Shown here piece after piece: positions 48,001 through 53,896 of a stretch of 64,000 nucleotides of DNA. Position numbers and translations under genes: made by a program. How positions within the stretch are numbered: the stretch's first letter is position 1; each line of letters starts with the position of its first letter. Location: assembly GCA_019636675.1 (NCBI GenBank), contig JAHBXC010000003.1:372001-436000 (forward strand), in the 5' to 3' direction. Source of the stretch: Phycisphaeraceae bacterium (GTDB lineage Bacteria > Planctomycetota > Phycisphaerae > Phycisphaerales > UBA1924). The notes beneath the pieces were generated by a model. The model did no database searches. It was given only the letters and a program-made list of their open reading frames with translations, and had not been told where the DNA came from.

Positions 48001-49362
48001 GGCGGCGACTTTGTTCCTTCAGGCATTATTCCCTTGCAGGCGCTGAATCTCGGTATGCAAGGCGGAGTCATCACGCTCTACCTCGAGTCGGTGCGGCCCA
48101 GCATCGCACAAGGCGACAAGGTGCTTCGAGTCGAACTCACGGAGGGTGGCACCGGACTGAACACGCCTCAGCAGCCGACTCCGTTCGACGCAGTCCGAAT
48201 GACTGCGACGGAGATACAGATTCTCGGAAGAGCCAAGGGTGACTCGGAGTTCTGGCCGACCGACGTGCTTTGGCCGTCAACTCTGCAGCGGGACGGCCAG
48301 GCGTCTCTTCCAGAGTTCCTGCTCGCTGGTACTTGGCAGACGTATCAGCTGCGTGTGCACGATCCTCGCCCCGGTCTTATTCAGGTGGCGGTTGCTGGTC
48401 AGGCGCTCACGATTGTACACGATGGGGTTTCGTACATCACTCCAGAATTCATCTGCCTTGATCTCGATACTCCGGCGGATGCACAGATGCCTGAATTTCC
48501 TGCGGTGTGGCTCCCCCGCGATGTGAGTGTGGAGATCGCGTACAATCCTAGCGGTCGGACGCGTCGGGGGTACGCCATTCCTCAGTCAGACCCGGACACC
48601 GACGATCTTGTGAGGATTATTAATGACATAATCGTTGCAGATATGGAGGCGAACAACTGGATCGCAGCAAATCCAGATGATCCTGGCGCATTTGGTAAAG
48701 AGGTCCACCGTAGACTTGGGCTGCATTTGCAAGGAGACCCTCGCTTTGTTGGTGACGTCTTGGTTGATCGACATACCAATCACGTCGTTGGATTCGGTCC
48801 GCCACGCCCAGGCACCATCCAGATTGATGTGCTTGGTGTTCGCGATGGTTATGTCCCGCAAATCGGGGAGCGCCTGGATCACTCCAAGATTAAGTGGGGC
48901 TACGAACTCAAGACAAGCATGTCGGGTGCCATTGACTATGATCAGCGTGAGGATCTAGAGAATGTGCTAGGTGAGGACAAGGTTGTGGGGATGCGAAGTC
49001 GTCGTCAGTGGCTCGCGGGAATCGGGTGGCGAAACACCGATCGATTCATCGCTGCGCGACGGTTCCTTGGTGCGGTGGCGGCTGCTGGCAAGAAAGTCTC
49101 GGTTGGCGTGGGGGTAGTGGCTGCCGCGTCACAGGCGTATGCATTCGCACCCCGAGCCGATGATCAGATGCAGCTTGTGATGGCCCATTATGAGGATCTT
49201 CTTACATATGATCCTCACCATACAGAGGTCACTCTTCCGCTCACTGCATTCGGGGAGGCAATGTCCCAGTTTATCTTCGAAGCGACTGGCAGCCGCGAGT
49301 ACGCTGGCGGCAGCTTTCTTGTCATCTTCTATGGTTTTCTGGCGACTACTAGTCAGGAATAG
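45061..49362 (+). CDS. giant secreted modular protein with candidate C-terminal PD-(D/E)xK nuclease (polymorphic toxin-like)
   Basis: 1433 residues. Signal peptide about 1-37; five FG-GAP integrin-like repeats to about 330 (GDLDADGV, ADLNADGVDDILIGAP); a dockerin-like segment 336-390; a Gly/Asp linker about 480-503; several Ig-like domains about 508-850; calcium-binding repeats (SNNDGVINALDEE near 857, DYDADGIPDYADG near 888) followed by a beta-sandwich. The C-terminal 230 residues contain a candidate nuclease core: E1214 in GKEVH, D1256 in IQIDVL and E1282-L-K1284 in YELKTS, the order of the PD-(D/E)xK fold. Composition falls from very GC-rich to about 50-55% G+C near base 47,720, inside the gene. 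A small gene starts 3 bp after the stop. The toxin role is inference from architecture and context. Confidence 0.75.
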   Translation: MLAALRSAWATVLSVARWLAALCAVGLSASSSVAFGSPLLGDLDADGVGEYFALRPVRSVDAPVVGQVRVYSGTTRALLRSFTSREADDAFGVSACFIADLNADGVDDILIGAPRASTIGGVRTGRVYALCGVSGGVIFTVDGEAFSDFGRTVAPVGDLDADGVPDFAVAQRRVDPLGEWYGLVTLHSGVAGELIGGFWSDEGDATFGYSVESVGDLDDDGVPDLAIASPLVETGPGLRGGVRVFLSATTGFGEGRASSDADGAINNTALPSAVFGSVLTLGRDLNDDGAPELVVGATIVDPGTGMPLAATLTAYDLSTLRPVGSAMIDPASLRVDVTGDLVIDERDVIESLLSLGQAADTKNPINPDVDGDEEVTTTDLLHVLGATPGALSPVELIDPTRAPQLAVALLNILDIIRMCMGVSANDDRIRLSALDPPDLGPQTEPISPAELACCIYRLVFWLVPEDLRPPPPPGCTIDDGSGGGGGGGDGGGGGDGGGGDGGSGNDDECQFSIIGPDLLVVGQGTGVFSIVGQTNGTLTLWSFYPPINPVVQFAGSGMTGPSASFRGVRPGVAHIVATSYRNGNAQCSATKEVTVSGPCEVELSGPGSVLVGGSATVTAANVEPGAILFWSVEGPGIVTGTTQSSATVRAQGVGAMRVVASMRVNGAEICRRVLVVQSSCAGDISGPSSLPMGASATYSVSGLGANHSVDWTVTGGLSILSSSSNSVTVHAGGCLSGTVRARLRVDNEPTSCVTTREVDIVVSNAALTLNGLPEEGFVQIQPNGTALEFVLHASGVGDFEWLATSSTPGAATLTPAGSACLLRVDAPTALEVTVRRTRCSTTTIARTLVVVGLDLAIDSNNDGVINALDEEIEESAPGHVILANTLDYDADGIPDYADGIGLLPGYSDSERIIGGAFSPVRLSLSELGGLPFNALRFEYDASPPLAVHISSTEYFARPAGSLRLWIKDASQPRDPRPLQDGGDFVPSGIIPLQALNLGMQGGVITLYLESVRPSIAQGDKVLRVELTEGGTGLNTPQQPTPFDAVRMTATEIQILGRAKGDSEFWPTDVLWPSTLQRDGQASLPEFLLAGTWQTYQLRVHDPRPGLIQVAVAGQALTIVHDGVSYITPEFICLDLDTPADAQMPEFPAVWLPRDVSVEIAYNPSGRTRRGYAIPQSDPDTDDLVRIINDIIVADMEANNWIAANPDDPGAFGKEVHRRLGLHLQGDPRFVGDVLVDRHTNHVVGFGPPRPGTIQIDVLGVRDGYVPQIGERLDHSKIKWGYELKTSMSGAIDYDQREDLENVLGEDKVVGMRSRRQWLAGIGWRNTDRFIAARRFLGAVAAAGKKVSVGVGVVAAASQAYAFAPRADDQMQLVMAHYEDLLTYDPHHTEVTLPLTAFGEAMSQFIFEATGSREYAGGSFLVIFYGFLATTSQE

Positions 49363-49365
49363 CTC

Positions 49366-49935
49366 ATGGGTGCAGGTGGATACATCGGCTTCGTAGTTGA
49401 TTCGCGACGTGGTGCAGCTCGGAGTGCGAATGGTCTCGCTGACTCAGATCTTCTCGACCGTCTTGCTCAGGTGGCGGGGGTCCGCTCTTGCTTGCTTCGA
49501 GCATCCTCGCAAGATGCTCGCGAGCGATGTGGCTTCGCGCAGGTCGTTGTTGAGGTGCCTGAGTCCACGACTCTCTCAAGCTGTCTCCCGCACGACCTAG
49601 ATTTGTCGGGTGACATCTCGTTTCTATTCGGCGCCTGTGAAGCCGCGATGCGCATGTGGAACCGAATGGAGTTGTCGCCAGGACGCTTTGGGTCTTGGCG
49701 ACCGTGCGAGCCAGTGGTTACCCTTGGCGACCATTCGTTAGAAGTCTTTCCTACACCCAATTCTCGACCTCGCTACATGAAGGTGTCGGCGTCCCTTCGG
49801 TTCCGTGGCCGCGGGTGGCCAGAGTCTCTGGAGTGCGCTGCGACGGATCTGCTCTCAGATCCAGACGCGCGTCGTATGACCGAGATCTTCAGGGCGTCCT
49901 ACCCCGATTTGGTAGATGTTGTGTCTTGGGCGTAG
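49366..49935 (+). CDS. small cytoplasmic protein, putative immunity protein of the toxin-like gene
   Basis: A 189-residue protein with no signal peptide or membrane helix. It begins 3 bp after the stop of the nuclease-like gene, so it is likely co-translated. The sequence (CEAAMRMWNRMELSPGRFG, VTLGDHSLEVFPTPN, VSASLRFRGRGWPESL) is not recognised and has the alpha/beta mix of many immunity proteins. Low local GC matches that of the toxin's C-terminus, not its N-terminus, so the two appear to have been acquired together. Immunity is inferred from position, size and composition only; no known immunity family was identified. Confidence 0.6.
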   Translation: MGAGGYIGFVVDSRRGAARSANGLADSDLLDRLAQVAGVRSCLLRASSQDARERCGFAQVVVEVPESTTLSSCLPHDLDLSGDISFLFGACEAAMRMWNRMELSPGRFGSWRPCEPVVTLGDHSLEVFPTPNSRPRYMKVSASLRFRGRGWPESLECAATDLLSDPDARRMTEIFRASYPDLVDVVSWA

Positions 49936-49980
49936 CGACGCGAGTGAAATGAAACGAAAACTCTGGATCCACTCCTAAAG

Positions 49981-50068
49981 CGTAGAACATAACTTGCAAC
50001 CCGCCCCCACTTGAGCGACGATGCCCTTCCAGCAGCCATTCGTTCTGGCGTGGTTCGCCGTTGGCTGG
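49981..50068 (+). repeat. 88-bp imperfect direct repeat, copy A
   Basis: About 87% identical to 51030-51118, with core CATTCGTTCTGGCGTGGTTC versus CATTCGTTCCGGTCGTGGTT. Copy A follows the first putative immunity gene and copy B the second. In copy B it forms the 5' leader of the 51130 gene, so copy A looks like a displaced duplicate of that leader. Confidence 0.8.
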
Positions 50069-50262
50069 CAGCGGATTCCGCCGACGCGGTTCAACTACCC
50101 CACCATGACCCGTGCTCTCGGGGCCACTTGCGCTCTGGGTTTAGGATCAACTGTCGAGGGACTGCCAGTGCACGCTTTTTATGGCAAGGACGACCGCGAC
50201 TAGTCTGTTCATGCGTTCGTGAACAAGCTCATGCTGGCGGTACAGCCCCGAGCCACGCTCTG

Positions 50263-50388
50263 ATGAGTAACTTCGCGCATGACGGATTCGAGCATCTTGT
50301 TGCATACTTTAACACCTTCTCGGGAGGTTCGAGCGGCGTGACGCTGGGCCTGACGATGGGTATGGTTCGATTCCTCAAGGCGAACTGA
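50263..50388 (+). pseudogene. possible remnant of a toxin C-terminus (orphan cassette fragment)
   Basis: A 41-residue frame (MSNFAHDGFEHLVAYFNTF onward) ends 5 bp before the second small gene. Upstream, other frames hold protein-like pieces (PVHAFYGKDD, then a TAG, then VHAFVNKLMLAVQPRATL whose TGA overlaps this ATG as TGATG), suggesting a decayed coding region. By analogy with polymorphic toxin loci, this may be a truncated toxin tail left beside its immunity gene. Weak evidence; it may be chance. Apart from copy A and this fragment, 49936-50393 shows no gene. Confidence 0.35.
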
Positions 50389-50393
50389 ACATT

Positions 50394-51005
50394 ATGAGCG
50401 GCACGGGAACACTCTGGCTCTACACGCAATCGCGATTCGACTCTGACTGGCAGGAGCGATTGTCCGCCGCGCTCCGTGAGCTTGGGGTCGAGGATGCTGG
50501 TGTGATGGGGTCGGCGCACGACTCCGATCACGAGGCGGATCTCCTTGTGGCTCTTGACCGATGGCGGAGTGGTGCGTGCGATGCGTATGAACTGCTTGAG
50601 TTATCTGATCATCAGGGGGACATCCGATTCTCGGTGAAGAGCATGCAGTTGGCTTGGCAGTACATCGCCAGTGCTCCAAGGTTCTATTTCTTCCTCCGCC
50701 CGAACGCGGTCGCGCAGCGTCTTCAGGAGTACCACGAGCGGACTGCGTCGCCGCACCGCGGCTCGCTCATGCTTACCGACCTTTCGGTGTTCCGCGGCGC
50801 CAGTCTGGCGTGGACGGAGAACCAGCAGGGCAAGCTGGTGGTTCACGACTGGTGCCGCTGGCGGTTCGGGATCGATGGTTCTGGCTGGCTTCAGTCGTGG
50901 GAGTATGAAGCGGAGTTGATCAAGTCACCCTTGGTCGCTGAGTGGCGAGCGGCCTTCGAGCGTCAGTTCGGGGCAATGGAAATAGCCCTCAACTGGGGAT
51001 GCTGA
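50394..51005 (+). CDS. second putative immunity protein (orphan cassette)
   Basis: A 203-residue cytoplasmic protein, 5 bp after the fragment above. No signal peptide or membrane helix. N-terminus TLWLYTQSRFDSDWQERLSA, a long acidic/helical part (HDSDHEADLLVALDRWRSG) and a C-terminal WRAAFERQFGAME. I do not recognise a family and see no clear similarity to the 49366 product. Composition is intermediate (about 47-67% G+C by line). Its size, position and location between the two repeats fit an orphan immunity gene, but any other function is possible. Confidence 0.55.
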   Translation: MSGTGTLWLYTQSRFDSDWQERLSAALRELGVEDAGVMGSAHDSDHEADLLVALDRWRSGACDAYELLELSDHQGDIRFSVKSMQLAWQYIASAPRFYFFLRPNAVAQRLQEYHERTASPHRGSLMLTDLSVFRGASLAWTENQQGKLVVHDWCRWRFGIDGSGWLQSWEYEAELIKSPLVAEWRAAFERQFGAMEIALNWGC

Positions 51006-51029
51006 CGCCAGCGTGGATGATCTGTTAGG

Positions 51030-51118
51030 CGTAAAAAATAACTTGCACCCCGCCCCAACTTGTGCGATGATGCCCTTCCCGCGGCCATTCGTTCCGGTCG
51101 TGGTTCGCCGCTGGCTGG
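51030..51118 (+). repeat. 89-bp imperfect direct repeat, copy B
   Basis: Partner of 49981-50068. It covers the 5' leader of the 51130 gene up to just before its Shine-Dalgarno (GGAGAGG), so any promoter of that gene is likely inside or just before it. AACTTGCACCCC is the AT-poor start after a short A-run (51033-51041). Confidence 0.8.
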
Positions 51119-51129
51119 AGAGGTCGCCC

Positions 51130-52761
51130 ATGTCGTATGTCCTTCGTTCGTCTCGTGTTGCGCGTGTTTTCCCGGTGTGCGCCCTGCTGGCGGGGCTGAG
51201 CGGGGCGGCGGTGGCCGCGTTCCCGGATGACCCCTCTGTCAACCTCGGGGTTGCGGTCAAGCCGGGGAGCCAGACGGTGCAGAAGGCGGCCACCATGGCC
51301 GACGGGACGACCTGGGTCGCGTGGTTCGACAGCGCCGAGGGGTCGTTCCGGGTGTATGCGCAGCTGTTGAGCCCCACGGGCGAGAAGGCGTTCGCGGAGG
51401 GCGGGCTGCTGGTCTCGAGCGCGCCGCAGTCGACCTCGCTGGTGGACTGGGACATCATCGCCGACGCGAGCGGGGCGGCGGTGCTGGTGTTCACCGACAC
51501 GCGCGACGGGGACGATCGCGACGTGATCGCGCAGCGCGTGCTGCAGGACGGGACGGCGGTGTGGGGTGTCAACGGGAAGCAGATCTCGATCAATACGGAC
51601 TTCGAGGCGGCGCCGCGGGTCGTGCAGGATGCCGACACCGGCGAGTACCACATCTCGTGGCTGCGCTCGGACACCGCGCGCGGCATCTATTACCAGCGTC
51701 TGGACGCGAGCGGGATGGAGCAGGTCGCGGTCGGCGGCGTGCGGATCGCGGGCGACGGCGTCGAGGGCCCGGGCTTCCACACGAAGGTCGCGCACCCCGG
51801 CGGCGGGTTCATCATGGTCTATGTGCGCGACACGCGCACCTTCGCGTCGCCCCGCCATGTGTACACGCAGCGCTACGGGACCACCGGTGGGCCGGTCTGG
51901 AACATGGGCAACCCGGTGATCGTGTCGAACGCGTCGGCGATCCCCATCGCGCAGTACCCCCAGATCGCGCTCGCGCCCGACGGCGGGGCGGCGTTCGCGT
52001 GGAGCGATTCGCGCGAGGGGCCTTCGCGCGTGTTCGCGCAGCGCGTGGACGCGAGCGGCGCGGCGCAGTTCGCGGCCAACGGGGTGTCGGCGTCGACGCG
52101 CGCCGATCGACTGCAGTTCGAGCCGGCGATCGCGTTCGTGGACGACACGCTGGACCTGATGCTGTTCTTCAACGATCGCAACGGCGCGCAGTCGATCCGG
52201 GCGATCGGCGTGCAGAAGTTCGACGAGAACGGCGCGAGGACGCTGTCGGACTTCGGCGTCGAGGTGCTGCCCTTCGACGCGATCAACAAGACCGCGCCGC
52301 GAGCGGTGAGCGCCGAGGGCGGCGCGACCATGCTCGTGACGACCGAGGAGGGCTTCGCCCTGGCCAACATCGTCGCGGCGCGGGTCGACGCGATGGGGCA
52401 GTTCGTGTGGGACAACGGCGGCGTGCGCACGGTGTCGAACGCGCCGGGCTCGAAGAGCCGCCTGCTGGCGACGACCGACGCTTCGGGCGTCGTGCGCGCC
52501 GTGTGGGAAGACGGGCGCAACGACCAGGGCGATGTGTTCGCGCAGAACATCAATCCCGACGGCACGCTCGGCGCTGGCGCGACCGTGTGTCCGGGCGACA
52601 CCAACGGCGACAACGTCGTGAACTTCGCCGACCTCAACGCTGTGCTCAGCGCCTTCGGACAGAGCGGCGCCGGGATCCCCGGCGACCTGAACGACGACGG
52701 CGTGGTGAACTTCTCTGATCTGAACATCGTGCTGAGCGAGTTCGGGTCGACCTGTCCCTGA
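51130..52761 (+). CDS. secreted beta-propeller-like protein with dockerin-like C-terminus
   Basis: A 543-residue exported protein: signal peptide about 1-29 (AAVAA end), a region of about 450 residues with regular beta repeats (AWFDSAEGSFRVYAQLL, FTDTRDGDDRDVIAQRV, AWSDSREGPSRVFAQRVD, VWEDGRNDQGDVFAQN), and a C-terminal dockerin-like pair (CPGDTNGDNVVNF..., GDLNDDGVVNF..., ending TCP). The repeat of W-D/S-D-x-R and V-x-AQ-R fits a beta-propeller or SBBP-like fold. GGAGAGG lies 6 bases before the ATG. Ligand unknown. It lies directly after the toxin-like locus, whose second repeat provides its leader. Confidence 0.85.
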   Translation: MSYVLRSSRVARVFPVCALLAGLSGAAVAAFPDDPSVNLGVAVKPGSQTVQKAATMADGTTWVAWFDSAEGSFRVYAQLLSPTGEKAFAEGGLLVSSAPQSTSLVDWDIIADASGAAVLVFTDTRDGDDRDVIAQRVLQDGTAVWGVNGKQISINTDFEAAPRVVQDADTGEYHISWLRSDTARGIYYQRLDASGMEQVAVGGVRIAGDGVEGPGFHTKVAHPGGGFIMVYVRDTRTFASPRHVYTQRYGTTGGPVWNMGNPVIVSNASAIPIAQYPQIALAPDGGAAFAWSDSREGPSRVFAQRVDASGAAQFAANGVSASTRADRLQFEPAIAFVDDTLDLMLFFNDRNGAQSIRAIGVQKFDENGARTLSDFGVEVLPFDAINKTAPRAVSAEGGATMLVTTEEGFALANIVAARVDAMGQFVWDNGGVRTVSNAPGSKSRLLATTDASGVVRAVWEDGRNDQGDVFAQNINPDGTLGAGATVCPGDTNGDNVVNFADLNAVLSAFGQSGAGIPGDLNDDGVVNFSDLNIVLSEFGSTCP

Positions 52762-53064
52762 GTCGGCCCGCAGGGGTGGGCTGGGCGTCGGTCTGATTCC
52801 TCCCGCGCGAAGCGACGGGGTTGGCACTCTGAATTCCCCTGCAACGCGGCAGTGCGCGCTCGCATCGGCGTCGGCGATCGGTGCGGCCCGATCGTGCGGG
52901 CGCCGTTCGGGCACGCGCGGGGCGAACGGGCGTGGCTTCCGGGGGATTTCGCTGGCCACTCGGCGTGTGGGCGGCGCCTTAGGTGGTGGCGGCGCGATTC
53001 GGCGCCGGATTCCGCTTGGAGAGATGACCGGGCCAGCGCATACTGGCCTGTGAGGAGATCTGCC
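52762..53064. other. gene-free interval
   Basis: A 303-bp GC-rich interval between two same-strand dockerin genes. No convincing ORF, promoter or terminator was found; only short GC inverted repeats such as GGCGCGATTCGGCGCC near 52,990. The Shine-Dalgarno of the next gene (AGGAG) lies at the end. Confidence 0.4.
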
Positions 53065-53754
53065 GTGAAGACCGCCCCGACCCTGACCCACGCTCTTTCC
53101 CTCGTCGCCCTTGCCCCGGCGCTGGCGATCGCCGCGCCCAGCAATGTGAGCCAGACCAACAAGTTCGCGTGGTCGGAGAACTGCGGCTACCTGAACTTCC
53201 GCGACGCGGGCTCTCCGTCCGGTGCGCAGGGCGTGGTGATCGGCGCCCGGTTCCTGTCCGGGTTCGCGTGGGGGGAGAACATCGGGTTCATCAACTTCGG
53301 GGACGGGACGCCGACGAACGGGGTGTCGTACGCGAACATCGACGGGACCGATTTCGGGGTGAACATCGACCCGGTCACCGGGGATCTCACCGGGCTGGCG
53401 TGGGGCGAGAATGTCGGGTGGATCAACTTCGACACGCGCGCCGCGCTCGCCGGCTTCGGCCAACAGGCCCGGGTCGACACGGGCGCGAGCCGCCTTCGCG
53501 GGTACGCGTGGGGCGAGAACATCGGGTGGGTCAACCTCGACAACGCGCAGGTGTTCGTCGGCTTCGTCCCCCAGTGCCCCGGGGACACGAACGGCGACGG
53601 GGTGGTGAACTTCGCGGACCTGAACAACGTGCTGTCGACGTTTGGGCAGTCGGGTGCGCCCGGGTTCACGGGATCGGACCTGAACAACGACGGCGTGGTG
53701 AACTTTGCGGACCTGAACATCGTGCTTTCGAACTTCGGCGTGAACTGCGGCTGA
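53065..53754 (+). CDS. small secreted WGENIGW-repeat protein with dockerin-like C-terminus
   Basis: A 229-residue exported protein. The signal peptide is about 1-24 (AIAA end). Four copies of an AWGENIGW repeat follow: AWSENCGYLNF at 35, AWGENIGFINF at 68, AWGENVGWINF at 112 and AWGENIGWVNL at 148, with spacings of 33, 44 and 36 residues. A dockerin-like pair (CPGDTNGDGVVNF to GVNCG) ends it. GTG 53065 was chosen because AGGAG lies 8 bases upstream and the signal starts properly. Its last 180 bases are almost identical to those of the 53897 gene. Repeats of this kind recur in envelope proteins but I know no function. Confidence 0.82.
   Translation: MKTAPTLTHALSLVALAPALAIAAPSNVSQTNKFAWSENCGYLNFRDAGSPSGAQGVVIGARFLSGFAWGENIGFINFGDGTPTNGVSYANIDGTDFGVNIDPVTGDLTGLAWGENVGWINFDTRAALAGFGQQARVDTGASRLRGYAWGENIGWVNLDNAQVFVGFVPQCPGDTNGDGVVNFADLNNVLSTFGQSGAPGFTGSDLNNDGVVNFADLNIVLSNFGVNCG
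53575..53754 (+). repeat. 180-bp dockerin module, nearly identical to 56468-56647
   Basis: Codes for the C-terminal EF-hand pair of the 53065 product. Only about 5 of 180 bases differ from the copy at the end of the 53897 gene, far above the similarity of the rest of the genes, so recent duplication or gene conversion is likely. Confidence 0.88.
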
Positions 53755-53807
53755 AGCCCCTGCCGGGCGTTCTCTCCGGACCTTGCCCCTCTTTGTCGGA
53801 ACCCATG

Positions 53808-53829
53808 TCGCCCTTGCCGGGCGATTTTT
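53808..53829 (+). terminator. rho-independent terminator of the 53065 gene
   Basis: A 6-bp stem (TCGCCC / GGGCGA, 5-base loop) followed by TTTTTC, 54 bp after the stop. The next gene's -35 hexamer begins one base later. Confidence 0.7.
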
Positions 53830-53830
53830 C

Positions 53831-53858
53831 TTGACACCACCCCCGGACGAGGGACACT
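53831..53858 (+). promoter_or_regulatory. sigma-70 promoter of the 53897 gene
   Basis: TTGACA (53831-53836), a 16-base spacer and a modest GACACT, 39 bp before the start codon. The hexamer adjoins the upstream terminator's T-run. Confidence 0.5.
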
Positions 53859-53896
53859 GCAGAGGAATCAGTTCCCGATCACTGTTGGGGTACACC

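Larger units (their letters stand above)
47720..51060. other. low-GC island with exchangeable C-terminal region and downstream cassettes
   Basis: Sampled lines near 48,600 are about 42% G+C, against about 72% near 46,900. The change occurs within the 45061 gene and returns to high GC near the 51130 gene. The island contains the nuclease-like domain, a small gene, a direct repeat, a gene fragment and a second small gene. This suggests horizontal replacement of the 3' end of the big gene plus linked genes. Confidence 0.7.

Noticed and set aside
45061..49362. Calling the large gene an Rhs or CdiA protein
   Set aside because: No YD/RHS repeats, haemagglutinin repeats or pretoxin motif; only the C-terminal layout is toxin-like.
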